The position numbers and the translations under genes are program-made. This document shows, in pieces, positions 48,308-58,461 of a stretch of 64,000 bases of DNA (its first letter is position 1; the number at the start of each line of letters is the position of its first letter). The DNA comes from Marinimicrobium sp. C6131 (GTDB lineage: Bacteria > Pseudomonadota > Gammaproteobacteria > Pseudomonadales > Cellvibrionaceae). The notes under the pieces were generated by a model. That model was not told where the DNA came from. It did no database searches and saw only the letters and a program-made list of their open reading frames with translations. The stretch is from the NCBI RefSeq assembly GCF_026153455.1, contig NZ_CP110629.1, positions 3,286,001 to 3,350,000 of the forward strand, in the 5' to 3' direction.

Positions 48308-49284
48308 TGGGAGGCTTCCTCCGGATCGTTCTGGGGGCTTACGGTGTGCCCGGTCAGGGCCAGAAAGACTTCGTCAAGGCTGGGCTGCCCCATGGAAAAG
48401 CTATTCAACCCGATGCCCGCCTGGGGCAGCTCGGCCAGTGCCCGGGTGGCCTCGGAGCTGTCTGAAAGTTGAACCGTCAGACTCGCCGGATCGGCTTCCA
48501 GGTGCACCAGGCTGTCGAGATGACCGGCCAGGATCAGCTGTGCCTGTTCCCGCTGGGCCGGGTCGGTCAGTTGCAGATGCAGTACGTTGCTACCGACTGA
48601 GGCTTTGAGCTCCCGACTGGTGCCTTCGGCAATGACGGCCCCCTGGTCGATGACCGCGATGCGTTCGGCGAGTTGGTCGGCTTCCTCCAGATACTGGGTC
48701 GTGAGTAGCACGGTGGTGCCATCGTCCACCAGCCCGCGCACGATGTCCCACACCTGATTGCGGGAGCGCGGATCCAGACCGGTGGTGGGTTCATCCAGAA
48801 ACAGCAGATCTGGCGTGATGATCAGAGAGGCGGCAATATCCAGGCGGCGACGCATGCCCCCGGAATAGGTTTTTACCTGTCGCCGCGCGGCATCCTGAAG
48901 GTCGAACGCCTTGAGTAACGAGTCTGCGCGAACGCGGCCGCCGAGCCAACTGAAGCCCTGCAGCCGGGCCAGTAGGGTCAGGTTTTCCCGGCCGGAGAGA
49001 TCCTCGTCCACCGAGGCAAACTGTCCGGTCAGGCTGATGCGGGCGCGGACCTGCTCTGCCTGCTGGACCAGGTCGTGCCCCAGTACCCGGGCTTCGCCAC
49101 CGCTGGGTGGCAGTAAGGTCGAGAGCATGCGCACGGTGGTGGTTTTGCCGGCGCCGTTGGGGCCGAGTAGGCCGTAGACACTGCCGCGCTTTACCTGGAG
49201 GTCGATCCCGCGTACGGCGAGGGTGCTACCAAAGGCCTTGCGCAGCCCTCGGGTTTCGATGGCAAAGTCGGGTGTCGAATCCAT
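48304..49284 (-). CDS. ABC transporter ATP-binding protein (DrrA-like)
   Basis: 326 residues from ATG at 49284 (AAGGA upstream); the open frame reaching 49497 has no signal or family character. Walker [15 protein letters not shown] (about 50), signature [14 protein letters not shown] (about 145), Walker [18 protein letters not shown], and the DrrA C-terminal domain that couples to the permease. It energises the DrrB-like permease encoded immediately downstream. Confidence 0.92.
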   Translation of the reverse strand: MDSTPDFAIETRGLRKAFGSTLAVRGIDLQVKRGSVYGLLGPNGAGKTTTVRMLSTLLPPSGGEARVLGHDLVQQAEQVRARISLTGQFASVDEDLSGRENLTLLARLQGFSWLGGRVRADSLLKAFDLQDAARRQVKTYSGGMRRRLDIAASLIITPDLLFLDEPTTGLDPRSRNQVWDIVRGLVDDGTTVLLTTQYLEEADQLAERIAVIDQGAVIAEGTSRELKASVGSNVLHLQLTDPAQREQAQLILAGHLDSLVHLEADPASLTVQLSDSSEATRALAELPQAGIGLNSFSMGQPSLDEVFLALTGHTVSPQNDPEEASQ

Positions 49285-49363
49285 GAAGTCGGGTCCTTCG
49301 ATGACGCTGTTGCTTAAAGGGGGAAAGCTAGCATGATCGTCGGTGGCAAACTGTGAGAAATTG

Positions 49364-51064
49364 TTATGCGATGCTGTGCCATTGCTTGACGGTGCGGCAC
49401 ACCTTGTCCACCGGCTGGGGAGCGCAGAACAGATAGCCCTGCATCTGGTCACAGCCTGCGGCTTGTAGCCAGTCGCGTTGCGCCTGGGTTTCCACACTTT
49501 CGGCGATGACCACTTTGCCCAGATTGTGCGCCAGGTTGATCATGGCGCGCACCAGTCGCTGATCCTCTTCGTTATGACTGAGCGCGGCCAGAAACCGGGA
49601 GTCAATTTTCACGGCCCGAATGGGCAGGCGTTGCAGGTGCAGGAAGGAGCAGCTACCACTGCCAAACTGGTCCAGTGAGAACTCCAGTCCCAGATGCGAT
49701 AGGGGGCGCATGCACAGGCTGACCAGATCGAGGTTGTCCATCAGGCTGGCTTCGGTGAGCTCGAATTCCAGGTGACAGCCCGGAACGTCGATCTGGTTCA
49801 GCGTGCCCGCCAGGCGGTGCACCAGTTGTTCATCGCGAAACTGGCGTACCGATAGATTGACGGCCATTCGCAAATCCAGTTGACACTCGCTTTGCAGCAG
49901 GCGCAGATCCTCGCAGGCGCGCTCCACGATCCAGTAGCCAATGTCGTTGATCAGGCCGGTATCCTCGGCGACATTGATGAATTCCTTGGCGTCCAGCAGA
50001 CCGCGCTCCGGGTGTTGCCAGCGCAGCAGGGCCTCCATGGCGACGATGGCTCCGGTATTGAGGTCGATGCGGGGCTGATATTCCAGGCTGAGCTGGTTCA
50101 ACCGAAGGGCGGCCCGCAGGTCGGACTCCATCCGCAGTTGCAGGCGCACCGCCTTGTTCATCGCTTCGGTAAAAAAGCGGTAGCTGCTGTCATCCTGCTG
50201 TTTGGCCTGGTACATGGCCATGTCGGCATTCTTGAGCAGACTGTCGGCGTCGCGGCCGGCGTCCGGGTAGACCGCGATGCCGATGCTGCAGCCGATACGC
50301 ATCTCGTAACCACCGATGTGATAAGGGGCGCCGATACGTTCGATGATTTTTTCCGCCACATGGGCGATGTTGGCGCCATTATCGGTATTTTCCAGCAACA
50401 GGGTGAACTCGTCGCCCCCCATGCGGGCCACCGAGTCGCTGCGGCGCATGCACTCCTTGAGGCGATCGGCGCACACCCGGATCATGGCGTCACCGGTGTC
50501 GTGACCAAAGCTGTCATTGACCTGTTTGAAGCCGTTCAGGTCAATAAACATCAGGGCGAACTGGCCCTGATCCCGGTCCGCCAGACGGATGGCGTGCTCG
50601 AGCCGGTCGCGAAACAGGATGCGATTGGGAATGTCGGTGAGGGTATCGTAGTGGGCCAGGCGACTCAGGTGCTGTTCGGTGCGTTTACGCTCTATGGCGT
50701 AGCGTAAGGTGCGCTCCAGGAGTTGAGTATCAATATGACCCTTGATCAGGTAATCCGCCGCGCCGGCGCGAATGGCTTCGCGATCGACTTCGGTTTCCAT
50801 CTCGCTGGTCATGACCACGATCGGCGTGGTGCAGGCCTGGGTTTTGGCGGCGGTCAGCAGATCCTGGGCGGTGTCGCCGTCCCAGTAATAGTCCAGTAAT
50901 ACCAGATCGTAATCGTCGCCAAAAATGGCGGGCAAAGCGCCATCGAGCCGGTCGTGCCAGACCAGCTGATAATCGGTGTGGTGAATCTTTGACAGCAGGT
51001 CGGCCAGTAACAGGTACTCGCCCTCCTCGCGGTCAATAAAGAGGATCTTTACGATTCTGTCCAT
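49364..51064 (-). CDS. Response regulator with GGDEF and EAL domains
   Basis: 566 residues from ATG at 51064. A receiver domain (about 1-125) has the phosphoacceptor region [11 protein letters not shown] and the later conserved Lys in YLIKGH. A GGDEF domain (about 165-320) has an intact [12 protein letters not shown] motif. An EAL domain (about 330-566) has EALLRW, NLSVRQF, ELTEAS and VKIDSRF, but the normally DDFGTG metal loop reads DQFGSG, losing one metal Asp. It is therefore more likely to make or sense cyclic di-GMP than degrade it; this is inference. No histidine kinase gene lies beside it. Confidence 0.9.
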   Translation of the reverse strand: MDRIVKILFIDREEGEYLLLADLLSKIHHTDYQLVWHDRLDGALPAIFGDDYDLVLLDYYWDGDTAQDLLTAAKTQACTTPIVVMTSEMETEVDREAIRAGAADYLIKGHIDTQLLERTLRYAIERKRTEQHLSRLAHYDTLTDIPNRILFRDRLEHAIRLADRDQGQFALMFIDLNGFKQVNDSFGHDTGDAMIRVCADRLKECMRRSDSVARMGGDEFTLLLENTDNGANIAHVAEKIIERIGAPYHIGGYEMRIGCSIGIAVYPDAGRDADSLLKNADMAMYQAKQQDDSSYRFFTEAMNKAVRLQLRMESDLRAALRLNQLSLEYQPRIDLNTGAIVAMEALLRWQHPERGLLDAKEFINVAEDTGLINDIGYWIVERACEDLRLLQSECQLDLRMAVNLSVRQFRDEQLVHRLAGTLNQIDVPGCHLEFELTEASLMDNLDLVSLCMRPLSHLGLEFSLDQFGSGSCSFLHLQRLPIRAVKIDSRFLAALSHNEEDQRLVRAMINLAHNLGKVVIAESVETQAQRDWLQAAGCDQMQGYLFCAPQPVDKVCRTVKQWHSIA

Positions 51065-51415
51065 TGCCCAATTCCATGGTTCCTTTGGTATCGTTGGGGG
51101 CATCGCAGGGATTCATTGCGTTCAACCTTGACGCCACCGACCCGGCCGCGCGAGGCGATCGGGTTCTTGTTGATTATGACCCAATACTTATCAACCCTGA
51201 CGGATCACACAGCATGAAGAAATCCGCGCCAATACAGGACTTTACACCACCTATACCCCATAATAAACCACTTTCGCGCGGAGCCAATGACCGCTGGCGC
51301 ACTCGTGTCGGGCGGTGCGTCGGGGGCGCTTGCGCGCCGGTCGGGCCCTGATACAATGCCGGCCCCCTGTGTCAGCCACGCCTGATAATGCCACGCACTG
51401 AATTGGTGAGGTACT
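51065..51415. other. Divergent intergenic region between the GGDEF/EAL regulator and rep
   Basis: 351 bases holding the promoters of both divergent genes. No repeat, hairpin or small gene stands out, and I cannot assign promoter boxes with confidence. Confidence 0.35.
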
Positions 51416-53425
51416 GTGCCCAAGCTCAACCCCCGTCAGAGAGAAGCCGTACACTATATTGATGGCCCCTGTCTGGTACTGGCCGGGGCGGGCAGTGGCA
51501 AAACCAGTGTGATCACCCGCAAGATCGCCTACCTGATCGAGCAGTGCGACCTGCCGGCCCGCCACATCGCCGCCCTGACCTTTACCAACAAGGCCGCCCG
51601 GGAAATGAAGGAGCGGGTCAGCTCGCTGGTCAAAGGCAGCGCCGCGAAGGGGTTGACCGTCTCCACGTTCCATAATTTGGGCCTGAATATCATTCGTCGG
51701 GAGTATAAAGCCCTGGGGTTTAAACCCGGATTTTCGATATTCGACGCCGAAGATGCCCGGGCCCTGCTCAAGGAGCTGTTGCTCAAAGACGGTGAATTGG
51801 ACAGCGATCACCTCAACCGGGTTCAGCATCAGATTTCCAACTGGAAGAACGACCTGACCGATCCGGCCGAGGTATTGGCCATGGCCCAGAGCCCGGGCGA
51901 GCAGACCATCGCCCGGGTTTACGAGCGCTACAACCAGGCGCTCAAGGCCTACAACGCCGTGGATTTCGACGACCTGATCCTGATTCCGGTGCGTCTGTTC
52001 CAGGACCACCCGGACATCCTCGCCCGCTGGCAGCGCAAGATCCGCTACTTGCTGGTGGACGAATACCAGGACACCAACTCCAGCCAGTACCTGCTGGTCA
52101 AGTTGATTGTGGGTGTGCGCGGCTCGCTCACCGTGGTAGGGGACGACGACCAGTCGATCTACGCCTGGCGCGGCGCCCGGCCGGAGAACATGAGCCTGCT
52201 CAAGCAGGACTTCCCGGCCCTGAATGTGATCAAGCTGGAACAGAACTACCGCTCCACCAGCCGCATCCTGAAAGTGGCCAACCACCTGATTGCCCACAAC
52301 CCCCACGAATTCGACAAGGCACTGTGGAGTGAAATGGGGATGGGGGATCCGATCCGGGTGATCCGCTGTGCCAATGAAGAGGCGGAAGCCGAGCGGGTGG
52401 CCACCGAAATTCTCACCAGTCGGCTGCGCTACCAGCGCAAGTTCCGCGACTACGCGGTGCTGTACCGGGGCAACCACCAGGCCCGGCTGCTGGAAATCAA
52501 ACTGCAGCAACATCAGATTCCCTACAAAATCAGCGGTGGCTCGTCCTTCTTCTCCAAAACGGAAATCAAGGATGTGATGGCCTATTTGCGCCTGCTGGTC
52601 AATCCGGATGATGACAACGCCTTTTTGCGGGTGATCAACACCCCCCGTCGCCAGATCGGCACCAGCACCCTGGAAACCCTCGGGCGCTACGCCACCGAGC
52701 GCCACATCGGGTTGTTCAGCGCAGTGAATGAGCTGGGCCTGGAAAGTCAGCTCAACGACAAGGCGCTGGAGCGGTTGCGCCGGTTTGTGCACTGGATGGA
52801 AGGCATTCATCAGCGTTCCCACGGGGATAACCCCATCGGTGCCATCCGGGAAATGCTCGAAGACATGGATTACGAAGCCTGGCTGCACCAGAACGCCAGT
52901 ACCCCCAAGGCCGCCGAGCGGCGTTGGGAAAACGTCCAGTATCTGGTCGAGTCTCTGGGCAAAACCCTGGAGCCGGGCGATGACGACGATGAGACCACCA
53001 TCAAGGAAGCCATCGCCAAGCTGGTGTTGCGGGACCTGCTCGAGCGCCAGGAAGAAGAGGACGAACTCGACCAGGTGCAACTGCTCACCCTCCACGCGTC
53101 CAAGGGGCTGGAGTTTCCGCACGTGTTCATGGTGGGTCTGGAGGAAGACCTGCTGCCGCACCGGAACAGTATTGAAGATGGCAATATCGAGGAAGAGCGA
53201 CGCCTGACCTATGTCGGCATCACCCGCGCCCAGAAAACCCTGACCATGACGCTGGCCCACAAGCGCAAGCAGTTCGGGGAAATCTTTGAAACCACACCCA
53301 GCCGGTTTCTGGAGGAATTACCGCCGGAGGATGTGGAGAGCGAAGGATTCGGTGAGCTCAGCCCGGAGAAGAATGTCGCCAAGGGCGAAGAGACGCTGAG
53401 CAGCTTGTTGGGGATGTTTGATTGA
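51416..53425 (+). CDS. rep: ATP-dependent DNA helicase Rep
   Basis: 669 residues (E. coli 673), GTG start. It has the N-terminal LNPRQREAVHYIDGPCLVLAGAG-type Q-motif and Walker A (LAGAGSGKTSVITRK), TFTNKAAREMKERV, VDEYQDTN (motif II), GDDDQSIYAWRGA (motif III), QNYRST (motif IV), LLTLHASKGLEFPHV (motif V) and YVGITRAQKTL (motif VI). It is a 3'-5' SF1A helicase that removes proteins ahead of replication forks. Beside cytochrome c5, as in Pseudomonas. Confidence 0.97.
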   Translation: MPKLNPRQREAVHYIDGPCLVLAGAGSGKTSVITRKIAYLIEQCDLPARHIAALTFTNKAAREMKERVSSLVKGSAAKGLTVSTFHNLGLNIIRREYKALGFKPGFSIFDAEDARALLKELLLKDGELDSDHLNRVQHQISNWKNDLTDPAEVLAMAQSPGEQTIARVYERYNQALKAYNAVDFDDLILIPVRLFQDHPDILARWQRKIRYLLVDEYQDTNSSQYLLVKLIVGVRGSLTVVGDDDQSIYAWRGARPENMSLLKQDFPALNVIKLEQNYRSTSRILKVANHLIAHNPHEFDKALWSEMGMGDPIRVIRCANEEAEAERVATEILTSRLRYQRKFRDYAVLYRGNHQARLLEIKLQQHQIPYKISGGSSFFSKTEIKDVMAYLRLLVNPDDDNAFLRVINTPRRQIGTSTLETLGRYATERHIGLFSAVNELGLESQLNDKALERLRRFVHWMEGIHQRSHGDNPIGAIREMLEDMDYEAWLHQNASTPKAAERRWENVQYLVESLGKTLEPGDDDDETTIKEAIAKLVLRDLLERQEEEDELDQVQLLTLHASKGLEFPHVFMVGLEEDLLPHRNSIEDGNIEEERRLTYVGITRAQKTLTMTLAHKRKQFGEIFETTPSRFLEELPPEDVESEGFGELSPEKNVAKGEETLSSLLGMFD

Positions 53426-53455
53426 GGGTGTGGTGCCGAGGCTTTGGTGAATGAC

Positions 53456-53489
53456 GCTTCGCTCCAATGCGTCGGACCGATCCACACCT
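53456..53489 (+). repeat. Dispersed short repeat (CGTCGGACCGATCC family)
   Basis: GCTTCGCTCCAATGCGTCGG continuing ACCGATCCACACC; the segment CGTCGGACCGATCC recurs at about 47183-47196, preceded there by GCTTCACTCC. Two copies only in this window, both near gene 3' ends. Confidence 0.5.
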
Positions 53490-53519
53490 TGCGGGCCGAG
53501 CGGAGTGTGACTTCCGTAG

Positions 53520-53551
53520 GGTGGATAAGGGGCAAAGCCCCGTCATCCACC
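53520..53551 (+). repeat. REP-like hairpin, copy C
   Basis: GGTGGAT-AA-GGGGC-AAA-GCCCC-GTC-ATCCACC between the convergent 3' ends of rep and cytochrome c5. It has the same layout as copies A, B and D; the outer stem has T-A where B has C-G, and the inner stem is different but still paired. Confidence 0.78.
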
Positions 53552-53566
53552 GCTACCCGAGTCGAC

Positions 53567-53998
53567 TTAACTGCTTTCTTCAACCATGTAATCGACGGTC
53601 GCCTGAATCTCTTCGTCAGAGCAATCGCTGCACAAGCCCATGGCCGGCATGGCATTGAAACCGTTGATGGCGTGGTCGTACAGTGTTTCGGAGCCCTTCT
53701 CAATGCGGCTGGCCCAATCATCGGCAGAGCCCAGCACTGGCGCACCGGACACGCCGGCGTCATGGCAGGTGGCGCAGGCCGAGCCGTAAATTTCTTCACC
53801 GGAGCGCGGTTCGCCACTGCTGGCACTGGCCACGGGCGCTGCCGCGCAGTCGTCACCGGCCATACACACCTTACCCACCGGGGCCAGGCGGCTTTCGATT
53901 TGTTTGGTCACGTTATTGGACTGAGCCACCGCCAGAGCGGAGAGCAGACCCAGACTGACAGCCAACAACAGGCCGATGCGTTTCTTCACTAGACTCAC
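53567..53998 (-). CDS. cycB: Cytochrome c5 family monoheme protein
   Basis: 143 residues, GTG start with GAGG upstream. A Sec signal (GLLLAVSLGLLSALAVAQ) precedes a linker and the heme domain: heme attachment CATCH near residue 77, axial Met in FNAMPAMG, and the extra cysteine pair LCSDCSDEE that defines the c5 group. It is a periplasmic electron carrier, possibly the acceptor for the dehydrogenases of this window (speculative). Confidence 0.93.
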   Translation of the reverse strand: MSLVKKRIGLLLAVSLGLLSALAVAQSNNVTKQIESRLAPVGKVCMAGDDCAAAPVASASSGEPRSGEEIYGSACATCHDAGVSGAPVLGSADDWASRIEKGSETLYDHAINGFNAMPAMGLCSDCSDEEIQATVDYMVEESS

Positions 53999-54124
53999 GG
54001 TGCTTCATCCTCGTTGTGAGAGGCAGTGCCTCTTTGGACTATTTGGGGCGATCACCGGGCAGACCCGGCTGATCGCGAGGGCGCATTATAGCCAGAAACC
54101 GTCGCTCAGGTGAACCGAAGACGG

Positions 54125-54814
54125 TCAGTCGGCGGGCTCGGGCACGGCCCCGGCGATCAGCAGGTAAACGGCCAGATTGCGGGTCCAGCGGTCCATCAGG
54201 CGACTGAAGTGGCGGTAATTGGTGACCCGGTTGGTCCATTCCATGGCTTGTCCGGCCAGGTTCTGGGTTTCCCGGTGGTCGATGAACTGGGCCAGCACCT
54301 TACCATTGGGGTCCACCAGCACCAGATCAAACGTGGCGTTGCCGGCTTCCCGCGTGTAATACCGGGTGATGGCGGGTTCACTGAGATCCGGGGCGTAGAT
54401 GTTCAGGTTGCGCAGGGTCGGGCGGAAAATCACGTCGGCCTCTTCCCGGTTGGTCGTGATGGTGACACCGGTCTGCTCACTCAGCCCTTCGCGCAGCGCT
54501 TCGTCCAGAAAGCGACCGTAATCTTCGTAGATGCGATCCAGGTCCCGTTGAGTGTAGTCTCCACGTCGGTCGCGCAGCCAATAGTCGCTCAGCGCGACTT
54601 CGCTCGGTTCAATGTAGATGGTTGTTATCCGGGGCAGGCGCTCGCCGGGGGGGAGAAACACATGATCAAAATTGCCGGGTTGAGCCGAGCGCAATGAGTC
54701 GTCTGCCAGCGGCAGGGGCGAGTGTTGGGCGCAGGCGCCCAGCCAGAATGTCGCGACGGCCAGCAGTGCAGCCTTCGACCAGAAACGGAATGAGATAACG
54801 CGCCGATGTGTCAT
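54125..54814 (-). CDS. DUF3313-like outer-membrane or periplasmic lipoprotein
   Basis: 229 residues from ATG at 54814, where GGAGG lies five bases upstream; the frame continuing to 55150 is not signal-like. Lipobox FWLGAC (Cys about 25). The body has VFLPPGERL, IYIEPSEVALSDYW and LVLVDPNGKVLAQFIDHRE, which fit the DUF3313 family. Function unknown. Single gene, 86 bases downstream of the AGCS symporter. Confidence 0.75.
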   Translation of the reverse strand: MTHRRVISFRFWSKAALLAVATFWLGACAQHSPLPLADDSLRSAQPGNFDHVFLPPGERLPRITTIYIEPSEVALSDYWLRDRRGDYTQRDLDRIYEDYGRFLDEALREGLSEQTGVTITTNREEADVIFRPTLRNLNIYAPDLSEPAITRYYTREAGNATFDLVLVDPNGKVLAQFIDHRETQNLAGQAMEWTNRVTNYRHFSRLMDRWTRNLAVYLLIAGAVPEPAD

Positions 54815-54900
54815 ACAGACCTCCCCAATCCCACAGCAGTGATTACGCCATACTACGTCGGTTAGACGTCGCCCAGGGTGTATTGTTGCGTAAAAAACCG

Positions 54901-56292
54901 TTATGAATTTGTAGAAGCCGGCGCATGGTCGCCGTTGCGATGCCGGGCGAAGTAATCCCGGGCGGCCCGGTTCACTCGGGGGGCGAGCAGCAAGGCGGAT
55001 ACCATGGTGGGGATGGCCATGGTGGCATAGAGCCCGTCGATCAGCCCGATCACCGCGCGCAGGCTGACCACGCTGCCGAGCACCACCAGGGTGGCGTAAA
55101 TCCAGATGTAATGATGTTGATGTTGGGCGCCGATCAGAAAGCCCAGACATTTGCTGCCGTAATACCAGAAGGTGAACACCGTGCTCAATGACAGCAGGGT
55201 GACCACCAGTACCAGCAGGTAGGCGCCGACGCCGGGAAAGGCGGTCTCAAAGGCCTCGGCGGTGAGTGTCACACCGTCAATACTGCCGTCCACTTCCCAG
55301 GTCCCGGTCACCAGTATGGCCAGCGCCGTGCAGGTGCACACCAGCAGGGTGTCGATCACCGGGCCCATCATCGCCACCAGGCCCTCGCGAATGGGTTCCC
55401 TGGTTTTGGCGGCGCCGTGGGCCATGGACTCGGTGCCGATCCCCGCTTCGTTGGAGAAGGCGCCCCGGCGCACGCCCATCAGAATGACGGTACCGATGGC
55501 GCCACCGGCGGCGGCCTCACCGCTGAAGGCGTCGGTGACGATCAGGTGCAGTGCGGCGGGAATTTCACCCAGGTATTGCGTCAGCAACAACAGGGTCATG
55601 CCCAGGTAAAGCAGGACCATGACGGGCACCATTCTCAGGGTGACTTTTCCCACGCGTTGAACATGCCCGGTGATGACCAACAGAACCAGGGCGGCGATGA
55701 TAAGCCCCAGGGTGAGATCGAAGGTAAAGTGGCTGTTTTCACTGGCGAGCCCGGCAGGAATGGCCACCACATCGCGCAGGATCTGCACCAGTTGGTTGAC
55801 CTGGAAGGCGGGCATGGTGCCCATCAACCCGGCGACGGCGAACAGCGCGGCGAGCGGCCACCAGCGTTTGCCCAAGCCTTCGCGAACGACGTACATGGGG
55901 CCGCCCTGGAGCTGCCCGCGGCTGTCTTTACCGCGAAACATGACGGCGAGGGAGCAGGTGTAAAATTTGGTGGCCACGCCGATGACGGCGGTGACCCACA
56001 TCCAGAAGATGGCGCCGGGGCCGCCCATGGTGAGGGCCAGGGCGACGCCGGCAATGTTGCCGAGGCCCAGGGTGCCGGAGAGGGCGGTGCTCAGTGCCTG
56101 GGCGTGGGGGATGTCGCCTTCATCGTCGTGGTGGTCGTAGCGGCCACTGAGGATTTGCAGGGCGTGTTTAAAGTGCCGGTAGGGGAGGCCACGGGAGTAG
56201 GCGACGAAGAAAACGCCGCCCCCGACCAACAGTATTACCAGGGGCATGCCCCACATGAAGTTCGCAAATGCTGTAAATGCCGCTTCCATCAT
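54901..56292 (-). CDS. Sodium:alanine/glycine symporter (AGCS family)
   Basis: 463 residues with about ten to eleven membrane helices. AGCS signatures: LSGTLGLGNIAGVALALTMGG, GPMYVVREGLGKRW, RRGAFSNEAGIGTESMAHGAAKT and YYGSKCLGFL. It imports alanine or glycine with Na+. Its ATGATG start overlaps the stop of the DUF2007 gene (ATGA), so the two are coupled. Confidence 0.93.
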   Translation of the reverse strand: MMEAAFTAFANFMWGMPLVILLVGGGVFFVAYSRGLPYRHFKHALQILSGRYDHHDDEGDIPHAQALSTALSGTLGLGNIAGVALALTMGGPGAIFWMWVTAVIGVATKFYTCSLAVMFRGKDSRGQLQGGPMYVVREGLGKRWWPLAALFAVAGLMGTMPAFQVNQLVQILRDVVAIPAGLASENSHFTFDLTLGLIIAALVLLVITGHVQRVGKVTLRMVPVMVLLYLGMTLLLLTQYLGEIPAALHLIVTDAFSGEAAAGGAIGTVILMGVRRGAFSNEAGIGTESMAHGAAKTREPIREGLVAMMGPVIDTLLVCTCTALAILVTGTWEVDGSIDGVTLTAEAFETAFPGVGAYLLVLVVTLLSLSTVFTFWYYGSKCLGFLIGAQHQHHYIWIYATLVVLGSVVSLRAVIGLIDGLYATMAIPTMVSALLLAPRVNRAARDYFARHRNGDHAPASTNS

Positions 56293-56513
56293 TCTGCTGC
56301 AAATTCCCCCGCCTCGTACCGTGCCAACACCTGCTTGGCCTGTTCAAACTGTGCTTCGTGCACCCACAGGGATACGGTGCTGGCCGCGGGCAGCTCACCG
56401 GCGGCTCCGGGTAAATATTCACCACGGATTTCGCACTCAATGCCCTCGGATTCGAGCAGCCCCTGAACCAGATGCGCCTCGATGTTGTTTTCCGGTAAAT
56501 AGACCTCTTGCAT
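56289..56513 (-). CDS. DUF2007 small protein (putative signal-transducing)
   Basis: 74 residues with the DUF2007 pattern: start MQEVYLPENNIEAHLVQGLLE, then GIECEIRGEYLPGAAGELP and a C-terminal VHEAQFEQAKQVLARYE helix. A small ferredoxin-like domain related to PII-like folds. It overlaps the AGCS symporter by four bases and may modulate it, which is inference. Confidence 0.85.
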   Translation of the reverse strand: MQEVYLPENNIEAHLVQGLLESEGIECEIRGEYLPGAAGELPAASTVSLWVHEAQFEQAKQVLARYEAGEFAAE

Positions 56514-56539
56514 GGCGCTCTCCTGTGGTGGATAGGGTT

Positions 56540-57616
56540 TCAGTCGGCGATGACCAACTGGTTATGTCCCTGGGTTTTGGCCTGGTACATGGCCAGGTCG
56601 GCCTCCCGGAGCAGTTCGCTCACCGGGTGCTCGCCCTGTCTGGACAGGGCCGCGCCTACGCTGGTGTAGACGGTGTAGGCGCGGCCATTGATTTCAAAGG
56701 GGGTGCGGAACAGGGCGAGAATTTTTTCACCCAGTGCCGCCGTGCTGGCTCGGGCGATTGCCGGTTCCCGGCCCAGAAACTGGGACACCACCACGAATTC
56801 ATCGCCCCCGTAGCGGGCAATGGTATCGCTGTCGCGCAGGTGCTCCCGCAGGCGATCCGCCACCGCCACCAATAGCTGGTCGCCGCCATCGTGACCTTCA
56901 GTGTCGTTGATCTGTTTGAAATTGTCCAAGTCGAGGAAGAAAACCGCGCATTGCTCCCGTTGACGGCTGGCATTCGCCAGTGCCTGGGTGAGGCGGTCGT
57001 TCATCAGGCGGCGGTTGGGCAGGTCGGTGAGCGGGTCGTAGAAGGCCATTTCCCAGACGGTCTGCTCGGCTTTTTTCCGCTCGTTGATATTGCGCCCGGA
57101 GCCCTGAGCCCCCGCAAAGTCCCCTTCGGGTGTAAAGAAGACCCGGATGGCCACTTCGGTCCATATCCGGTGCCCCCGTTTGTGGCGCTGGGCCAGCTCG
57201 GCGACGGTGTCGACGTAGTTTCGGTGTTCACCGCGTTTGGCGGCGGCTACCAGTTTTTGCTGCAATTGCAGGGTAAACTCGGCGGATTCCGGCTCCAGAG
57301 CGTAGGTCATGGTCTGGCCCATCATCTCGTCCGGTGTATAGCCCAGCAGTTTGGTGACCGAGGGGCTCACGTAGGACAGGCGGCTCTGGGCGTCTACCAC
57401 CCAGACAAAATCCGTCATGTTGTCGGTCAGTAACCGCAGGCGCTGCTCGCTTTCCTGGAGCTGCTCTACCTGGCGCCTCAGGCGGGCTTTCAACCAGTGA
57501 TTGTGAATCAGCAATCCGATGGCAATTGCAGCCATCAGAGCCATTAACCAGGGGTCGATCCATGGCTGGAAGCCGCCCAGCGCGGCCCCTCCGGCGTTGG
57601 TCGGGTTGGATGTCAT
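56540..57616 (-). CDS. PAS-GGDEF diguanylate cyclase
   Basis: 358 residues. One N-terminal membrane segment (about 18-38), a short coiled coil, a PAS domain (about 55-175; MTDFVWVVDAQSRLSYVSPS, then NINERKKAEQTVWEMAFYDPLT) and a GGDEF domain with intact YGGDEFVVV. It makes cyclic di-GMP in response to a signal sensed by PAS. It lies in the same direction as the DUF2007-AGCS pair, 26 bases upstream of it. Confidence 0.92.
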   Translation of the reverse strand: MTSNPTNAGGAALGGFQPWIDPWLMALMAAIAIGLLIHNHWLKARLRRQVEQLQESEQRLRLLTDNMTDFVWVVDAQSRLSYVSPSVTKLLGYTPDEMMGQTMTYALEPESAEFTLQLQQKLVAAAKRGEHRNYVDTVAELAQRHKRGHRIWTEVAIRVFFTPEGDFAGAQGSGRNINERKKAEQTVWEMAFYDPLTDLPNRRLMNDRLTQALANASRQREQCAVFFLDLDNFKQINDTEGHDGGDQLLVAVADRLREHLRDSDTIARYGGDEFVVVSQFLGREPAIARASTAALGEKILALFRTPFEINGRAYTVYTSVGAALSRQGEHPVSELLREADLAMYQAKTQGHNQLVIAD

Positions 57617-57730
57617 CGCGGGTCAGTCCTGCAGGTGTGACGTGAGCGCATCCGTTCATCGCGGGTGACTAGGTGTCCGCCGGTGCGATGGGGCCCCCCT
57701 GTAACTCTCACTCAATCACACAGTACAACA

Positions 57731-58291
57731 TTAGACGGTTTCGTCTAAATACACATTTTTCAGTGTGACGTAGTTATCGGCTGAGTACCGGAAAAATTGA
57801 CGTTCGGTTTCTTTCAGGGGACGAACGGGCTTACAGGGCGCCCCCATATAAAGGTAACCACTCTCCAGGCGTTTGCCGGGGGGCACCAGGGTCCCGGCGC
57901 CGATCACCACCTCGTCTTCCACCACGGCGCCGTCCAGAATGGTGGAGCCGATGCCCACCAGAATGCGGTTGCCCAGGGTGCAGCCGTGCAGGGTGACCGA
58001 GTGGCCCACGGTGACGTCATCGCCGATGGTGAGCGGGTAACCGTCTGGATTGAAAGGGCCGGCGTGGGTGATGTGCAGGCAACTGTTGTCTTGAATACTG
58101 GCCCGTTCGCCTATACGTATACGGTGCATATCGCCGCGAATGACCGCACAGGGCCAGACGGACGTATCACTGCCCAGTGTCACGTCGCCGATCACCACGG
58201 CGGCCGGGTCAACGTAGACGCGCTCGCCCAAGGTCGGAGCGACGCCTTGATAGCGGCGCAGGGCGGGTGAAGAGGAAGCAGAAGCGGTCAT
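57731..58291 (-). CDS. Gamma carbonic anhydrase family protein (YrdA-like left-handed beta-helix)
   Basis: 186 residues of hexapeptide repeats (for example GDVTLGSDTSVWPCAVIRGD and VGIGSTILDGAVVEDEVVIGAG) and three metal-binding His (HITHAG, VGHSVTLHGC). Trimeric zinc or iron enzymes of this family include carbonic anhydrases; many close relatives are of unknown activity. Divergent from prlC. Confidence 0.92.
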   Translation of the reverse strand: MTASASSSPALRRYQGVAPTLGERVYVDPAAVVIGDVTLGSDTSVWPCAVIRGDMHRIRIGERASIQDNSCLHITHAGPFNPDGYPLTIGDDVTVGHSVTLHGCTLGNRILVGIGSTILDGAVVEDEVVIGAGTLVPPGKRLESGYLYMGAPCKPVRPLKETERQFFRYSADNYVTLKNVYLDETV

Positions 58292-58461
58292 GGGTTACCT
58301 CATACAGTACATCAGACACGGAGCCTCGGCTGGAGCGGGCGTCTACCCGCCGCCGCGTAACGATGTATCATGGTAGCGTTCCGGGCCGCCGAGCGCGAAT
58401 GTTCAGCGCGATGAACCCCGTTTTTTGAGTCACGCACACAGAGTTTTGGAGCGATAACGTT

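Noticed and set aside
51251..53260. 669-codon frame antisense to rep
   Set aside because: rep has all helicase motifs; the antisense product has no recognisable feature.
58111..58125. ATACGTAT-containing palindrome in the gamma carbonic anhydrase gene as another operator
   Set aside because: Lies within coding sequence; taken as chance occurrence, and it tempers the weight given to the intergenic copies.
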